A stretch of DNA of 64,000 bases, taken from contig JAQMRL010000001.1 of assembly GCA_035578175.1 (NCBI GenBank), positions 438,984,124 through 439,048,123 of the forward strand, given 5' to 3'. Each line of letters opens with the position of its first letter. Position 1 is the stretch's first letter. Positions 43,905 through 55,675 of this stretch are shown here, one piece after another. The stretch is from Catonia carolina (taxonomy: Eukaryota; Arthropoda; Insecta; Hemiptera; Achilidae). The position numbers were made by a program, and so were the translations under genes. The notes below the pieces were generated by a model that was not told the origin of the DNA, ran no database searches, and was given only the letters and a program-made list of their open reading frames with translations.

Positions 43905-44125
43905 TGCTCTCTCACACTCTCCAACTCCCCCCTCTCTCTCTCCCCTCCCCCTCTCTTCCCTCCCCTCCCCATCCTCGCATCTCTCAGCCCCTCCCTCCTT
44001 CCGTACCTCCATCCCTCCCACTCTCCCTCCCTCTCTCTCTCTCACTCCTCACACACACACACACACACACACTCTCTCTCTTTCTCTCCTTGTCTCTCTC
44101 TTTCTATCTCTCAATGTTTCGGATT
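43905..44125. repeat. CT-rich low-complexity tract
   Basis: Long polypyrimidine stretch of CTCC/CTCT with a CA run at 44050, then a G run at 44139. 44126-44690 is otherwise unassigned; a pogo-like end (inverse CAGTCGGACCTCTATTTATC) closes at about 44329. Confidence 0.9.
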
Positions 44126-44689
44126 GACTAGTGTGTGATGGGGGGGGGGGGGGCTATATGGAGTTCTATTTTCAGTATAATTAAGTTCGATACATAGAAT
44201 TTGTTTTCCATATGACAGAGAAACATTTTTCCATAAAAATTTCACGGGACTCAGGAAATACTTCGATAGGCCTATATAGAGACATTAGATTTCGACATAT
44301 AGAAGTTGGATAAATAGAGGTCCGACTGTATTTAATACAAGCTATTATAGGCCAAATGGTGAATGAAGGTGGCAGTGGGTTGGAGGTTAATCAACGGGTC
44401 AGACATTTCTTCTCTTCTTCAAATTAGTTACTGCTTCTTCGTTTAAATTACATTGTTTGTCTGGATACCCCCTTACCTAATCATTCCGAGATAGCATGTA
44501 TTTCTACACTATGATAATTTTTTAACGATTTCCAATCTCTTATTATGGGGGTAATCTTTCTGCCGCACCCGATGAAGGGAACAGGGAAAAAAGAAAAAAA
44601 TGAGTTTTTTAAATTTTTTTTTTGGCTTTAATATATATACATATAGTCCGAAGATAGTAGACGGATATAGGTTACGAGGTCGAGAACAG

Positions 44690-45010
44690 TAAAAGGAAAA
44701 TTAACGAATAATGAAACCGATTAGAAAAACAAGATTAACATTTTACGGTCACCTGTGTAAAATGGTTGACAATCGGATGACAAAATTAATTTTAAGACAC
44801 GAAACAATAGACCTAAGGTGTCGGAAAAATTGTTTAAAGAAGTCAGAAAGGGTATTCAAAATAAACCGAGAAAACTTAATTCAAAATTTTAACAAATTCA
44901 GACTACACACGACTTTCAGACTTCTCACGGACTTTAAGGGTTTTCCATGATTAGCAAAAACAGAACACAGGGTGGACGACAGAAGAAAGAAGAAAAGCCT
45001 ACAGTGAGCG
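44690..45010 (+). pseudogene. non-LTR reverse transcriptase C-terminal relic
   Basis: MKPIRKTRLTFYGHLCKMVD, then NRMTKLILRHETIDLRC. FYGHL.KM..NRMTK matches the tails at 82 and 30606. Strongly eroded. Confidence 0.6.
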
Positions 45011-45084
45011 AATGCTGAGAATGTAGACTGCAAAAAGAGCTTCCGGAAACGTATAGTCAACGCACGTGGTCTAAAATTGGCCCT

Positions 45085-45250
45085 GTACGAGAAAAAAAAA
45101 TAGGAAAGAACAGTAATTGTTTCCATATCACTTTTTCGAAATCGGGTTTTCACCGAAAATACACGTATACAGGCCCCTTGAACCCACAGACATTTGATTT
45201 TACCGATTGGTTTTTGTGTGTGTGTGCACACGCGTGCGTGCGTGCGTGCA
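45085..45250 (-). repeat. family E partial copy with CGTG microsatellite
   Basis: AATCGGGTTTTCACCG and CCCTTGAACCCACAGACATT followed by a GATTGG phrase and TG/CGTG repeats match the right part of family E in reverse. Confidence 0.5.
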
Positions 45251-45465
45251 TCAAGGGTTGTGCGAGGGAGAACAGAATTCAAAATTGCGATACAACGAAA
45301 GAGTTTCAGACAGCAAGTAGAAATGACAGAATCGGTTATCTGGGATAACGCGTGAGGGAAAAGAAGCTAGGGATAACCATTACAACGCTGGGAGTGAATA
45401 ATTGCATTTACAGCTGTCACCGGACGGCGACATTAAGTGGCGTGTTGGGACCGAATTGGTTTGGT

Positions 45466-45481
45466 GGCCCTGAAAAGGGGC
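45466..45481 (-). terminator. histone-mRNA-like 3' stem-loop, one mismatch
   Basis: Minus strand GCCCCTTTTCAGGGCC followed by ACCAAACC. Same TTTC loop as at 27644, one C-C mismatch in the stem, and the ACCA 3' flank typical of histone mRNAs. Confidence 0.6.
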
Positions 45482-45887
45482 GTTTAAGCAAGCGGTGGTC
45501 GTCATGATGGGAAGCGTCGGTCGTAGTCGTAGTCATCGTGGCGGTCGAGGAGCCGGGCGACACGGCGTTTTGTCGTCCAGCGCAGACATCATCATCTTCC
45601 CTCGCAGTAGTGCGTCGATGGCTGCTTCGTCGGGTCCGGTGAGCGTAAGGCTCGGTCGAGGGACCGCTGTGGGCATCGCTCGCGTCAGCGGGCGATGACG
45701 GTCCGGTCAACGGCTTACGGTGACGGGTCGGCGAGCGGAGACGTCATCTTCTGTCTTGCGGGGTCGTCGATTAGTCTTCGCTGGAGTCCTGTAGCCGTGT
45801 GCCGTGGTGGACGTCTTGTCTGCTGTCTGGATCGGAATTGAATCTCTCTGTTGATTGTAGCTTACAGTAGCTACAGAGCTTGTAGCT

Positions 45888-45897
45888 CTTTATATAG
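45888..45897 (-). promoter_or_regulatory. TATA box in putative LTR
   Basis: Minus strand CTATATAAAG, a full TATA consensus, in a G+C-rich context 165 bp from the LTR start. Confidence 0.55.
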
Positions 45898-46063
45898 TTG
45901 CCGAGAGCGCTGTGGTAGAGGGCGGTGACTGGGTCGGCCTTGACGACAAAGGCCTCTGTCGGTGCGCAGCCGAAAGGTTTGTCGGTACGCCGCCGAAGGG
46001 CCGGAAGAAGTATTGAAGGCCGGCAACACAGTATATGATTAATTAGAAGGGGTGGCGGTGACA

Positions 46064-47707
46064 CAACTTCATAATAAAATAAACAATGAACAAATTTGAC
46101 TTGCTACGATAGTTGACAACATTTGGAACGGATAGGAACCTGAAGAAGATGACGATGATAAACAGCAAACTGATTATAATTATCTTCCCGCGCTCAAATC
46201 CCAGTAAATAAATTTAATTTTAAAAAAATTAACTTAAAATATTACACATTCGCTAAAAGATTTGAATGAAAAATCTTCAAAAGCACGAAGTGAAATGTGT
46301 GAGAGATGAAAAGAATAAAAAATAACAGAGCATCATCATCAGTAATGGGTAAAATAATCTGCCTTCTTGAGTAATATTTTATTGGATTGGATGTTACACA
46401 AAGTAATAAAATAAAACTCTATAATATTATTTACTTAAATGAATACATAAATAAATAAATAAATAGATAAATGAATAAGCGTGGGGGGGGTACATAAACG
46501 AACAGAAGAAGATGTGGATAGTAGATTTATACAAGAGTGGTAGAAATGCAGCTGTAGTTACAAGTTAAATTTATGCCAAAATGATACGCTGTCTATAAAA
46601 GCAGTAGCAAGCAATGGTGAAATGCGCAGTTCATCGTCGTCCTTGTCACAGAGAGAGCGTCGTCACGGGGACGAGGAAACAGTACGAACGGCGTCGTGAC
46701 GGGAAGAGTAGGGGAAGGGGGGAACCGACGTCCGTCAACAACGGCCACAACACAACGTCGGTGGCGGTGTGCTGAGGTGAATGGAACGTAGTCGGTGTTG
46801 ACGGGGATAGACGAGGGGCACACAACTAAACACGAGGGGGGGACACGGCTACAGATGCTAACGGTGGTGTAAAACCGTAAGAAAACTACAGGTATAATAC
46901 TCAAAGGGTGGTTTCGGTACCGGGGTACGGGGTAAATCTTACCTTTTAACATTTTACATACGCTTAAAAATTTTCCAACAAACACAATATATTATTTACT
47001 ATTATTTTTATTAAAAATAAATGTAAAATGTATATTAATACCCCGACAATATCTCTAGTAACATTAAAACGGTTTACAAGCCACCACACACAATTTATAT
47101 ATCTCTTGTATTATTGATTTTCTGAAATTCCAAAACGCAATTTGTTTCTACGCGTAATAATGTAACGGATCGTTGAATTGTTTTGTTTTTCTCTTTTAAT
47201 AAAAACAACAAACACTATATGAATAAGACAATAACGACTATAATAACAACAGCGTGAAATAAAAAGAAAATTCCAATTAAATACAGTGTGGAAATGTAAA
47301 TTTCTTTGACGTTTTCACTGTCGTCAGCGTTACTACGCATTTACCCGGCACAAAATTTCACAATTCGATGCAATTTAAGCAATTTTTTTTTTTTTAATTG
47401 GTACGGCAGACCGTACTCACTATCTAGCGAAAACATTATTGAAATGGAAGATCAAAGAATGTTTCTTCAACCGTTTCAGTGCCGAAACAATATTTAAAAG
47501 TTTGATCTTCAGTGCCATTTATTTTTGAATAAGGGTGTACAAAAAGTGCCAACCCTTATTTCGAAAACTTGCAAGCTTACACCTGCCATTGCCGACCAAA
47601 ATTTCAACGTTACAAATAAATAAAATTTTCTGAAAAAAATTAATTTTTATTATTTAAAAAACAAACAGAAATCGTTCAACACTAAAAATAATCAAAATAG
47701 TTTTTTT
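46064..47707. other. upstream region, no recognised gene
   Basis: Includes a G+C-rich, CpG-rich block at about 46600-46900 that could be promoter or 5'-UTR DNA. A strong minus-strand donor (TTAAAAG|GTAAGA) lies at 46942/46943. No signal-peptide exon could be supported. The rest is A+T-rich. Confidence 0.35.
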
Positions 47708-47875
47708 TTAGTTTATTGCAAGTCGCATCGACAGCTTGGTCATTAGCACCTACTGCGGGTTTTGGTACCTTAACGGTGGTTTTAACGTGTTAAAATTTTC
47801 AGACCCTAGCCGGGAATCGAACCTGGGACCTTTCGCTTTGTAGGCTAGCACACTAGTCACTACGCCACGGAGGTG
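47708..47875 (-). mobile_element. tRNA-headed SINE, family D-like
   Basis: Minus strand CCGTGGCGTAGTGACTAG (A box) and CAGGTTCGATTCCCGG (B box), then a body ending with GACTTGCAATAAAC and an A-rich tail. Body differs from 29045-29232. Confidence 0.7.
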
Positions 47876-48129
47876 GTTTCAAAAAACATGTTTCCATTAA
47901 TTTTCGTTTAAAAGATTTTTTGGAAACGTTCGGTTGACCAGACGCTAGTAATTTACGGACGTCCAGTAAACCGAATGTTATAACTACGTAAAAGATATCG
48001 ACGTCCTGTTTTACGGACGTTGGCACTGAAAGGGTTAAAACCTCAATATTCCACACAACAATCAGTAGCAATAAATTAAAAATTCTCCCGAAACATGCAG
48101 GTGGAGTGTTAAATTATTTCCACATTATC

Positions 48130-48235
48130 TGCGCTAATTCCAGGGCTACAAACAATAGTTCTGTTTCTTATCACACGGTCAGCCAATTATATGACTGAAG
48201 CATTTAACAATACAAGAGGCAGAGGCGTAAAACAC
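48130..48235 (+). repeat. family A fragment
   Basis: GGGCTACAAACAATAGTTCTG to CAGCCAATTATATGACTGAA matches the first third of family A; similar fragments at 51590-51685, 50895-50969 (minus) and 61237-61372. Confidence 0.6.
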
Positions 48236-48336
48236 ACTACTATCGGTTTCATAATCGTAGACACCCGAGTTTGAACCCAAAGCATCTCCAAAACGACGAA
48301 TCGAATTTCAACAAACTTTACATCAATATTTATTAA

Positions 48337-48655
48337 CCCACCGGGTTGGTCTAGAGGTAAAGTCGTCGCCAAAATTAGCTGTTAAACACCTGATTTTCGG
48401 AGACGAAGGTTCTTGGTTCAAATCCTAGTAAAAGTAGTTACTTTTATACGGATTACTTTTATACGGATGGTTAGGGTTCAATTAACCATACTCTCTCAGG
48501 AATCGTCGACCTGAGTCTGAACAAGACTACACAGTCTCATTTAGATGTCATACACATCATCCTCATCTGATTGGGTGGGTGATGCATGGGGTTGCTTATT
48601 GTTCTCAATTGAACAGATTGCAACGTACACGCATAAGGGATTACAAAAAAAAGAA
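48337..48655 (+). mobile_element. tRNA-derived SINE, family C
   Basis: A box TGGTCTAGAGGTAAAG and B box GGTTCAAATCC. Body slightly deleted relative to 36017, with an A-rich end. Confidence 0.82.
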
Positions 48656-49031
48656 ATGTTTATTTTATTTTGCGTTGACCTATTACAGTCGTATATGTTT
48701 AATATTGTTTGAAAATGGTCATATCGAAGTTTGAAGATAATAAGACCCGGTTTAATTGCTACCGAAAAGAATGCCATGCGTTTAGAAGCGTGTAACTCGT
48801 GAATTATTTGACCGACAAGTTTGAAATTTTAATACAACATAGCGAATTATACTCTCACAGCGTGTACAAAATTTCAGATTCGTACGTTCCTGAAATTTTG
48901 ATTTATTAACAAAACTCCGAACCCTTGCTATCTCGATAACCGCTCAATCGTTCGACACGAGCAAACTATCGTTCTATTCAGCGGGAACATGAGTAAAAAT
49001 GTATTAATAACATGAAATATTCATAGGCCAT

Positions 49032-49135
49032 TGTTGTTTAGGTCATCAGCCTGTAGGCTGGTTTGAACCTGAAGAGGTTTTACCAAGTAAAACGAAGAGT
49101 GAGGTGGTGTACCAGTCCCTTCCTCACTGAGTGTT
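49032..49135 (-). repeat. family A tail fragment
   Basis: TTGTTGTTTAGGTCATCAGC to CCTCACTGAGTG: only the tail 100 bp of family A, joined directly to an RT fragment. Confidence 0.7.
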
Positions 49136-49590
49136 TTATCTCATATCAGGTATGCCATATTAGTATGGGGTAATTCATCACAGTGTAACATGGAAAGAGT
49201 TTTTAAAATACAGAAAAAAGCTGTTAGGTGTATGATGGGAGTCAACCGCCTTACCTCATGCAGATCACTATTTAAAGAGCTGCAATTGCTCACAGTTCCT
49301 TCTTTGTACATTTTTCAAGCGATAATGTACGTAAAGAAAAATACCTTTATACAAAATTTAGATGTTCACAACCACTACACAAGAAACAGAATCGATTATT
49401 ACAACACTAAATTGTAAAAGTACAACACTAAATTGTTTGAACAAAAACCAACTTATGCAGGTAGAAAATACATCAATAAATTGCCACAAGGTTTAAACGT
49501 TGTGACAATTTAAGTCATTTTAAAAAAAAAGCCAAAACAATATTTGATTGATGAAAAATTTTACAGAGTGCACGAATTCCTTTTTAAATA
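49136..49590 (+). pseudogene. non-LTR reverse transcriptase C-terminal part
   Basis: HIRYAILVWGNSSQCNMERV, then FKIQKKAVRCMMGVNRLTSC, LTVPSLYIFQAIMYVKKN, VHNHYTRNRIDYY, a TAA, and LFEQKPTYAGRKYINKLP. This YGI.VWGNSS...QKKA.R...SCR..F..L..LT.PSLYI pattern is the C-terminus of jockey/CR1-type LINEs. About 95 codons are open before decay. Confidence 0.85.
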
Positions 49591-50092
49591 GTTTTGGTTG
49601 AAATGTATTTAACTTCTAATTAAACACTGTACAACTGAGTAAAAGCGTAGTTTATATTAGCTGCTCTCAAGTAAATAAAGAATAATGCTTACTCCATTTA
49701 ATAATTTAATCGTATTCATTATTTAGATTAACAGTCAACATTATAAATTAAGAACTTGCTTGTGTTATATTATGACTACACTAACTAATAGTAAACAAAA
49801 ATAATGGAAACACTAATGATGACTTTCTTCTGCTGGTGGTCACAAATCTGTACAAAATGTTATGGATAACAAGAATCTAGTATAAGTGATATTCATATTA
49901 ATTGCTCATCTGTGTTGTGCCTACAAATGTATTCGATACGGCACGTAGTGCAAACGGGAACGGAAGAAGTGGGGAAGGGAGGGAATCCTATTTCGATCGT
50001 TGTCAAGCAGGAATTGGGAGACCATGTGATAAGAAACATAACTATTTTTTTGTAACACTGGACTGACAGTTATGTGATAAGAAATATAACTA

Positions 50093-50892
50093 CAGTAGAG
50101 TACCGATTTTCCGTGGATCGTTTAACCGGGGTTTGGATTAACCGTGCGATCACTAGAAATTTTTTTTTATTTTTGGTTTAACGTCCGAATGTTTTGCAAA
50201 TTGCTGCTAATGCAGAAAAAGAACAGGTGAAGGATGAAATGAATTTTTTGTAACGTATGAAAAAATGCCATGCCCGAGTGGAATTCGAACCCAAGACCGC
50301 GTGATGAGAGGCGAGCACGTTACCAACATCGCCAACGCGGCCGGCTAGAAAAATTAAAATCACTAGAAAAATTAAATATGTATGTACTGTATAACTTTTA
50401 CAAATTAAAACTTTTCAACTCCCGACATTTTCGTCATCGTAATTATCACAATTATTGTGATTTACTACGATAATATTGTTCGATTACGACAACAATGAGT
50501 AGGTACATTAATGTAGACATAAACTAATTTCGTATCGTAGTACAATTTTACATATTCGTGGTTATATAAGAAAAATAAAAGAAAAAATATTGCGGCATAA
50601 AATGAAACAAAGTAAAATAACAGATTTTTTGTGATTTTTTTGTTACGTAGTTTAAGGTAAGATTTATATAAATTTATGTAGTAAATATTTTTATTTCAAA
50701 ACAATTTGTTTATTTATTTCCGATATCCGATAGTAATAACATATATTAATCAGTTGAATAAAACATACGCGTAACTGGTGGTTTTGTTTATGACGTAGGT
50801 CGTCTCGACCGAATTGGGTCGTATTATCCGTGTTTTCCGGTTATCCGGTATAGTTATCCCCCCAATTACCACGGATAATCGGTATTATACTG
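50093..50892. mobile_element. pogo/Tigger-like MITE with SINE insertion
   Basis: Ends CAGTAGAGTACCGATTTTCC and inverse CAGTATAATACCGATTATCC, flanked by TA. 800 bp including a SINE B (50160-50345); no transposase was seen. Confidence 0.75.
50160..50345 (-). mobile_element. SINE family B, complete
   Basis: Minus B box GGGTTCGAATTCC and A-box region near the GCGGCCGGC end. CTAGAAA repeated at both sides suggests the target duplication. Confidence 0.8.
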
Positions 50893-51697
50893 TATTTATA
50901 ACATAACCCTGGTCTTTTAAAGCATCGAGTGTAAATAATTTAACACTCCACCTGTCTGTCATGGGCAGAATCATAAATAGTCGCTAAAAAAAATTAAAAT
51001 ACATAACAAAATGCTTCAAAAATTCCGTTCGATAGTCTCTAAAATTTTCGTAAGACACCATGTGATCAAGTAAATGTATACGCTACAAGCACCCGACTGA
51101 TTTCACGGAGTTTCATTAACCGACTGAAAACAATCTTCAATCTTGATCGATCCACTCAAGAACTGAGACCAGAGAGAGAGAGAACTCTCGACTAGACGCG
51201 ACGGCTTCCCAACCGCAATTTCCTCCACCTGAAGAATCTACCAACACACTAATTGCCACTAGTTTCCGTGGTCCACACTCAAAACATTCAAGATGTTTGC
51301 CAACCAATCCAATATGGAAACGACCTCCCATTAACTTATTGTCGTACGCAATGGTCCTCTACTTTCAACATCATCATGAGATTATTATTATTACCATCAT
51401 CCCTTACGCCCCCTGCTTAAGTAATGTACTAAAACTTGTCTCTCAACTAGTTCTAAGACCCACCACTCTCAATTCTTTAACATATCAACCCCGACGTAAA
51501 TCATCTACACTTTTGTACCATTACTTTGCTTCAATACGCAACACATTTAATAATTTGTAAATATTTATTAGGCCTTCGAGCCAGCCCAGTTTGAGGGCTA
51601 CAAAAAATAGTTGTTTTTCTTATCACATGGTCAGCCAATTTTATGAGAGAAGCATTTAACAAAAGAAGAGGCGGAGGCCTACAAGTGTAAAAAAAAA

Positions 51698-52643
51698 TCT
51701 GGTGTGAAACACTCACACAACTTTCTCTTGCCAATGCAAATAATTTACAATATAATTTAACATTAGTAATAAAATATTAGAAATAAACAAAAAACTAACC
51801 TCAATAAACATAACCTTATTTTAATCATGAGTGAAACACTCAAAATGAAAATCAACCTCAGTCTGGCTTAAAAATACGGAAAATCACTATTTCACGCTAA
51901 ACTAGGCTCTGTAGAGAAAAATACGTTAAATAAAAGTTGTAGATCTTTAAATTTCCTATAAATTTGGTTATATACACTTTTGTCGTAAAATGCATACTAA
52001 GGCCAAAATCTTAAAAAAATCGATTTTTCACACGTTTTCGTGAGAAAAAATCAGAAAATCGCTAATTACTGCTAAACTAAGCGTCATACAAAAAAATGTT
52101 TGAAACAGAAGTTGTAGGTTTTTAAATTTTCTACAACTTTTATTATATAAGTTTTTGCGCTAAAATTTATATTAAAGCCGTAATCTTAAAAAAACAACGT
52201 TTTTACGTGAAAACAGCCTCACCGAGAATTTCAGCAAACATGGCGCCTACCCTATCTTGTAGAGAATAAAAATTTGAGTAATATAGGCGATTTTTAAAAA
52301 AATCGTAGGACCAGTTTTTGAGAAAATCGCAAAAAACTGAAAAATTATACGAATAAACTACTACTTCCGGTTGACCGATTTTGATGAAAATGTTCGTGTC
52401 GCGTCCGGTAGTGGTATGTAACTTAAGTTTCAAGTTTCAAGTTCGTACGATGTTCCGTTCTTGAGATATTCTGTTCACACACAGACACACACACACACAC
52501 ACACACAGACCAATCGCTAAAAACATGTTTTTTGGGTTCAGGGGGTCTGAAAACGTATAGATCCGGTGAAAACTCGATTTCGAAAAATCGACATGAAAAC
52601 AATACTTTCCTTCCTATACATTCATATAGGCAAGAGAAAGTAA
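51698..52643 (+). mobile_element. family E Helentron-like element, near-identical to 32080-33025
   Basis: Same termini, same internal GTTTCAAGTTTCAAG duplication, and only scattered substitutions and small indels from 32080-33025, implying a recent common source. Confidence 0.85.
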
Positions 52644-52935
52644 TACATTAGTTACAGTTACCTCCTCCTCCAGAGTAATGAATTCCCTCCCTCATGCACA
52701 GCCAGCCTCTTTGGTGAATGAAGTGACTGTGTCATTTGCAGGGTAGAAAATATGTGCTTTTCGAAGGGCTCGGCATGCTTTTTCACTTTCAACAGCACAA
52801 ACAAAATACCGGATGAACCGAAAAAAAGGAGAAAAACATACATTGAGCTATTGCTAAAAATTTAGGCAGCAAACGGAGCTTCCAGATACGTTTACACCTC
52901 ACGTGGTATAACATTTGTTCTATACGAGCAAAAAC

Positions 52936-53331
52936 GGCCCATAACAGATGGGTGGAGTGTCAAATTATTTACACTCAATCGGTTCGTTGCAGGGCTAAAA
53001 TAAATAGTTCTGTTTCTTATCACATGGTCAGCCAATTAAATGACTGAATCATTTAAGAACAGAAAAGGTAGAGTTGTAAAACACACTAATCAGAGTTATC
53101 TCCTCTGAAGAAAGTAATGAATTTCATTATACAGTTGAACCCTGTGGTGAATGAAGTGAAAGTGTAATTTGCAGAGTGGAAAATATGTGCTTTTCAGAGG
53201 GCCCGCCATGCTGATAAGCGTACTTTTCTATTAAGTGAAGAAGGCAATTGTAAACCACCTTACTCCTCGTTTTACTTAGTAAAACCTCTACAGGTTCAAA
53301 CCAGCCTTTTTGCTGATCACCTAAACAACTA
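52936..53331 (+). mobile_element. SINE-like retroposon, family A
   Basis: Head GCCCATAACAGATGGGTGG, tail GCTGATCACCTAAACAACT. ATACGAG occurs on both sides as the likely target duplication. 53332-53862 is unassigned. Confidence 0.78.
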
Positions 53332-53862
53332 CATACGAGAAAAGAAATGAAATGTATTAAGATGAGTTAACTATATCCGGGACACGAATCAAAAACCTTG
53401 AACTATAAATAAATAAAAATATAAAAACAATTAACTAAGTGTAACGGATTGACTCGCACAAGGTATTTTATAGCATGTTAAGACCATATATGGAGAAGCT
53501 GTATGCCTATAAAAATCGGTTCTTTAATATTATTATTTTATTTTTAACACTGAGTAGTAAACAGTACTAGTAAAACAAAGTGCGCGTAAAGAGAGAACAA
53601 CCAACTTGTAATGAAGTCATACTAGATTTACGAGATAGTAATAAAGCCACGTGGATTCACTGAACTAAAGGCCACAGCTACGCTCACTACACTCACTACG
53701 CTTGCCACTGACACACGCCCTACACCAACACGAACCGATTCACTAATTTACTACCACAACAGGCGAATACGCTCGCTGTTCACTATTAGCTAGGCACCGG
53801 CGGAATTTTATTGCGGGCAGGAAAATCACCGGGGTCATGACCCCCTCCAAACTTTTTACTTT

Positions 53863-55153
53863 CTCTTCCATGTGTTATTTAGGTCAACAGCCGAAAAGCT
53901 GGTTTGAACCTCTAGAGGTTTTACTAAGTAAAAACGAGGAGTGAGGTGGTTTACCATTGCCACAACTTACTGAGTTGGAAGAGTATGCTTATCAGCATGT
54001 CAGGCCCTCCGAAAAGCACCCACTTTCCACCCTGCAAATGACACCTTCACTTCATTCACCACAGGGGTCTGGCTGTATAGTGAAATTCATAACTATCAGA
54101 GGAGATAACTCTGACTAGTGTCACAGTACACCTCTACCTCTTCTGTTTTTAAATAGTTCAGTCATATAATTGGCTGACTATGTGATAAGCAACAGAACTT
54201 TTTTTGAAGCCCTGCAACCAACAGATCGAGTGCAATTAAATTAACACTCCATCTGCCCGTTATGGGCATTTCTCTTCCCTATATGAATGAATACATAGGA
54301 AGCACAGCATTGTTTTCATGACGATTTTCGAAATCGAGTTTTCACCGGATCTACACGTTTTCAGACCCCCTGAACCCAAAAAAACATGTTTTTAGCGATT
54401 GGTCTGCGTGTGTATATGTGTGAACACTATATCTCAGGAACGGAACATCGTACGAACTTGAAACTTAAGTTACATATCACTACCGGACCCAACACGAACA
54501 TTTTCATCAAAATCGGTCAACCGGACGTAGTTGTTTATTCGTGTAATTTTACACTTTTTTGCGATTTTCTCAAAAACTGGTTTTACGATAATTTTTTAAA
54601 TCGCCTAGTTTACTAAATTGTTTATGCTCTATGAGATAGGGTAGGCGCCATGTTTGCTGAAATTCTTAATGAGGCTGTTTTCACGTAAAAAAAATTGTTT
54701 TTTTTAAGATTACGGCTTTAATACGCATTTAATCGCAAAAAATATAAATAATACAAGTTGTAGAGAATTTAAAATCCTACAACTTTTATTTCAACCATTT
54801 TTTTTTTTTTTTGTATAACGCTTAGTTTAGCGGATATTAGCGATTTTTTGTTTTTATTCTCTCAAAAACGACAAAAGTGTATAATAAACTTTATAGGAAA
54901 TTAAAAGATATACAACTTTTATTTGTAGCGTTTTTCTCTACAGAGTCTAGTTTAGCATGAAAGAGTGATTTTCCGTATTTTTAAGCCAAACTGAGGTTGA
55001 TTTTCATTTTGCGTTATTCACTCATGATTAAATTTAGGTTATGTTTAATGAGGTTAGTTTTTTGTTTATTTCTAATGTTTTATTACTAATGTTAGGTTTA
55101 TTGTTAATTATTTGCATTGGCAAGAGAAGGTTGAGCGAGTGTTTCACACCAGA
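53863..55153 (-). mobile_element. family E Helentron-like element, split by family A
   Basis: Minus-oriented: TTTTTACTTTCTCTTCC at the left, GTGTTTCACACCAGA at the right. A family A copy sits in the first terminal repeat. Confidence 0.8.
53880..54268 (-). mobile_element. SINE-like retroposon, family A, inside family E terminus
   Basis: Target duplication TTTCTCTTCC at 53870-53879 and 54269-54278, within the family E terminal repeat. Confidence 0.85.
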
Positions 55154-55189
55154 TTTTTATTTATTGATTTCATTAGTATTTTTTGCCAC

Positions 55190-55410
55190 CAGTCTCTCGA
55201 CTGGTTTGATGCAGTTCTCCAAATTGTTTATTTTACGCAAATCGTTTCATATCTACAAAGTCTACCTTTAACACGATACATCTTTTACAATTTGCTTTAA
55301 ATATTCTAACCTTTGACTTCCCCCACAATTCACTCCCTGGATATTATCCTCCATTATGGAGATGTCTTAAGATATGCCCTAATAGTCAATCCCTTCTTTT
55401 GGTAAGATGC
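55190..55410 (-). pseudogene. LINE reverse transcriptase extreme C-terminus
   Basis: Minus strand: KRRD, stop, LLGHILRHLHNGG and later VDFVDMKRFA, then QFGELHQTSRETGGK. The last part (CATCAAACCAGTCGAGAGAC on DNA) is the common insect LINE 3' motif. Old and eroded. Confidence 0.65.
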
Positions 55411-55427
55411 TTCCATGTAGACATACA

Positions 55428-55672
55428 TTCCACAGTTTCATATCCACAGTTTTATATTCACAGTTCCATATCCACAGTTTCATATCCGCAGTTCCATATT
55501 CACAGTTCCATATCCGCAGTTTTATATCCACAGTTCCTTATCCACAGTTTCATATTCACAGTTCCATATCCACAGTTTCATATCCACAGTTCCATATCCA
55601 CAGTTTCATACTCACAGTTCCATATCCACAGTTCCTTATCCACAGTTCCATATCCACAGTTCCATATCCGCA
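55428..55672 (+). repeat. 14-bp tandem array
   Basis: About 17 copies of TCCACAGTTTCATA with single-base variants (CCGCAG, TTCACAG). Directly follows the RT relic. Because 14 is not a multiple of 3, all frames give the same repeated peptide, so long open frames here are artefacts. Confidence 0.95.
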
Positions 55673-55675
55673 GCC

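Larger units (their letters stand above)
45415..46063 (-). mobile_element. putative solo LTR with TATA box and histone-type stem-loop
   Basis: Minus strand begins TGTCACCGCCACCCCTTC and ends CGGTGACA; 649 bp, G+C-rich. It contains a TATA box about 165 bp from its start and a histone-type stem-loop about 50 bp from its end, the order expected of U3-R-U5. Flanks CAGC and CAAC are only a partial target duplication. It is longer than 27098-27704 mainly because that copy lacks the TATA region. Confidence 0.6.

Noticed and set aside
46593..46985. Minus-strand open frame with MNCAFHHCLLLLL, considered as the InR signal-peptide exon
   Set aside because: A stop follows at once with no GT donor before it. 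The alternative frame ending at the 46943 donor has no signal sequence or upstream ATG.
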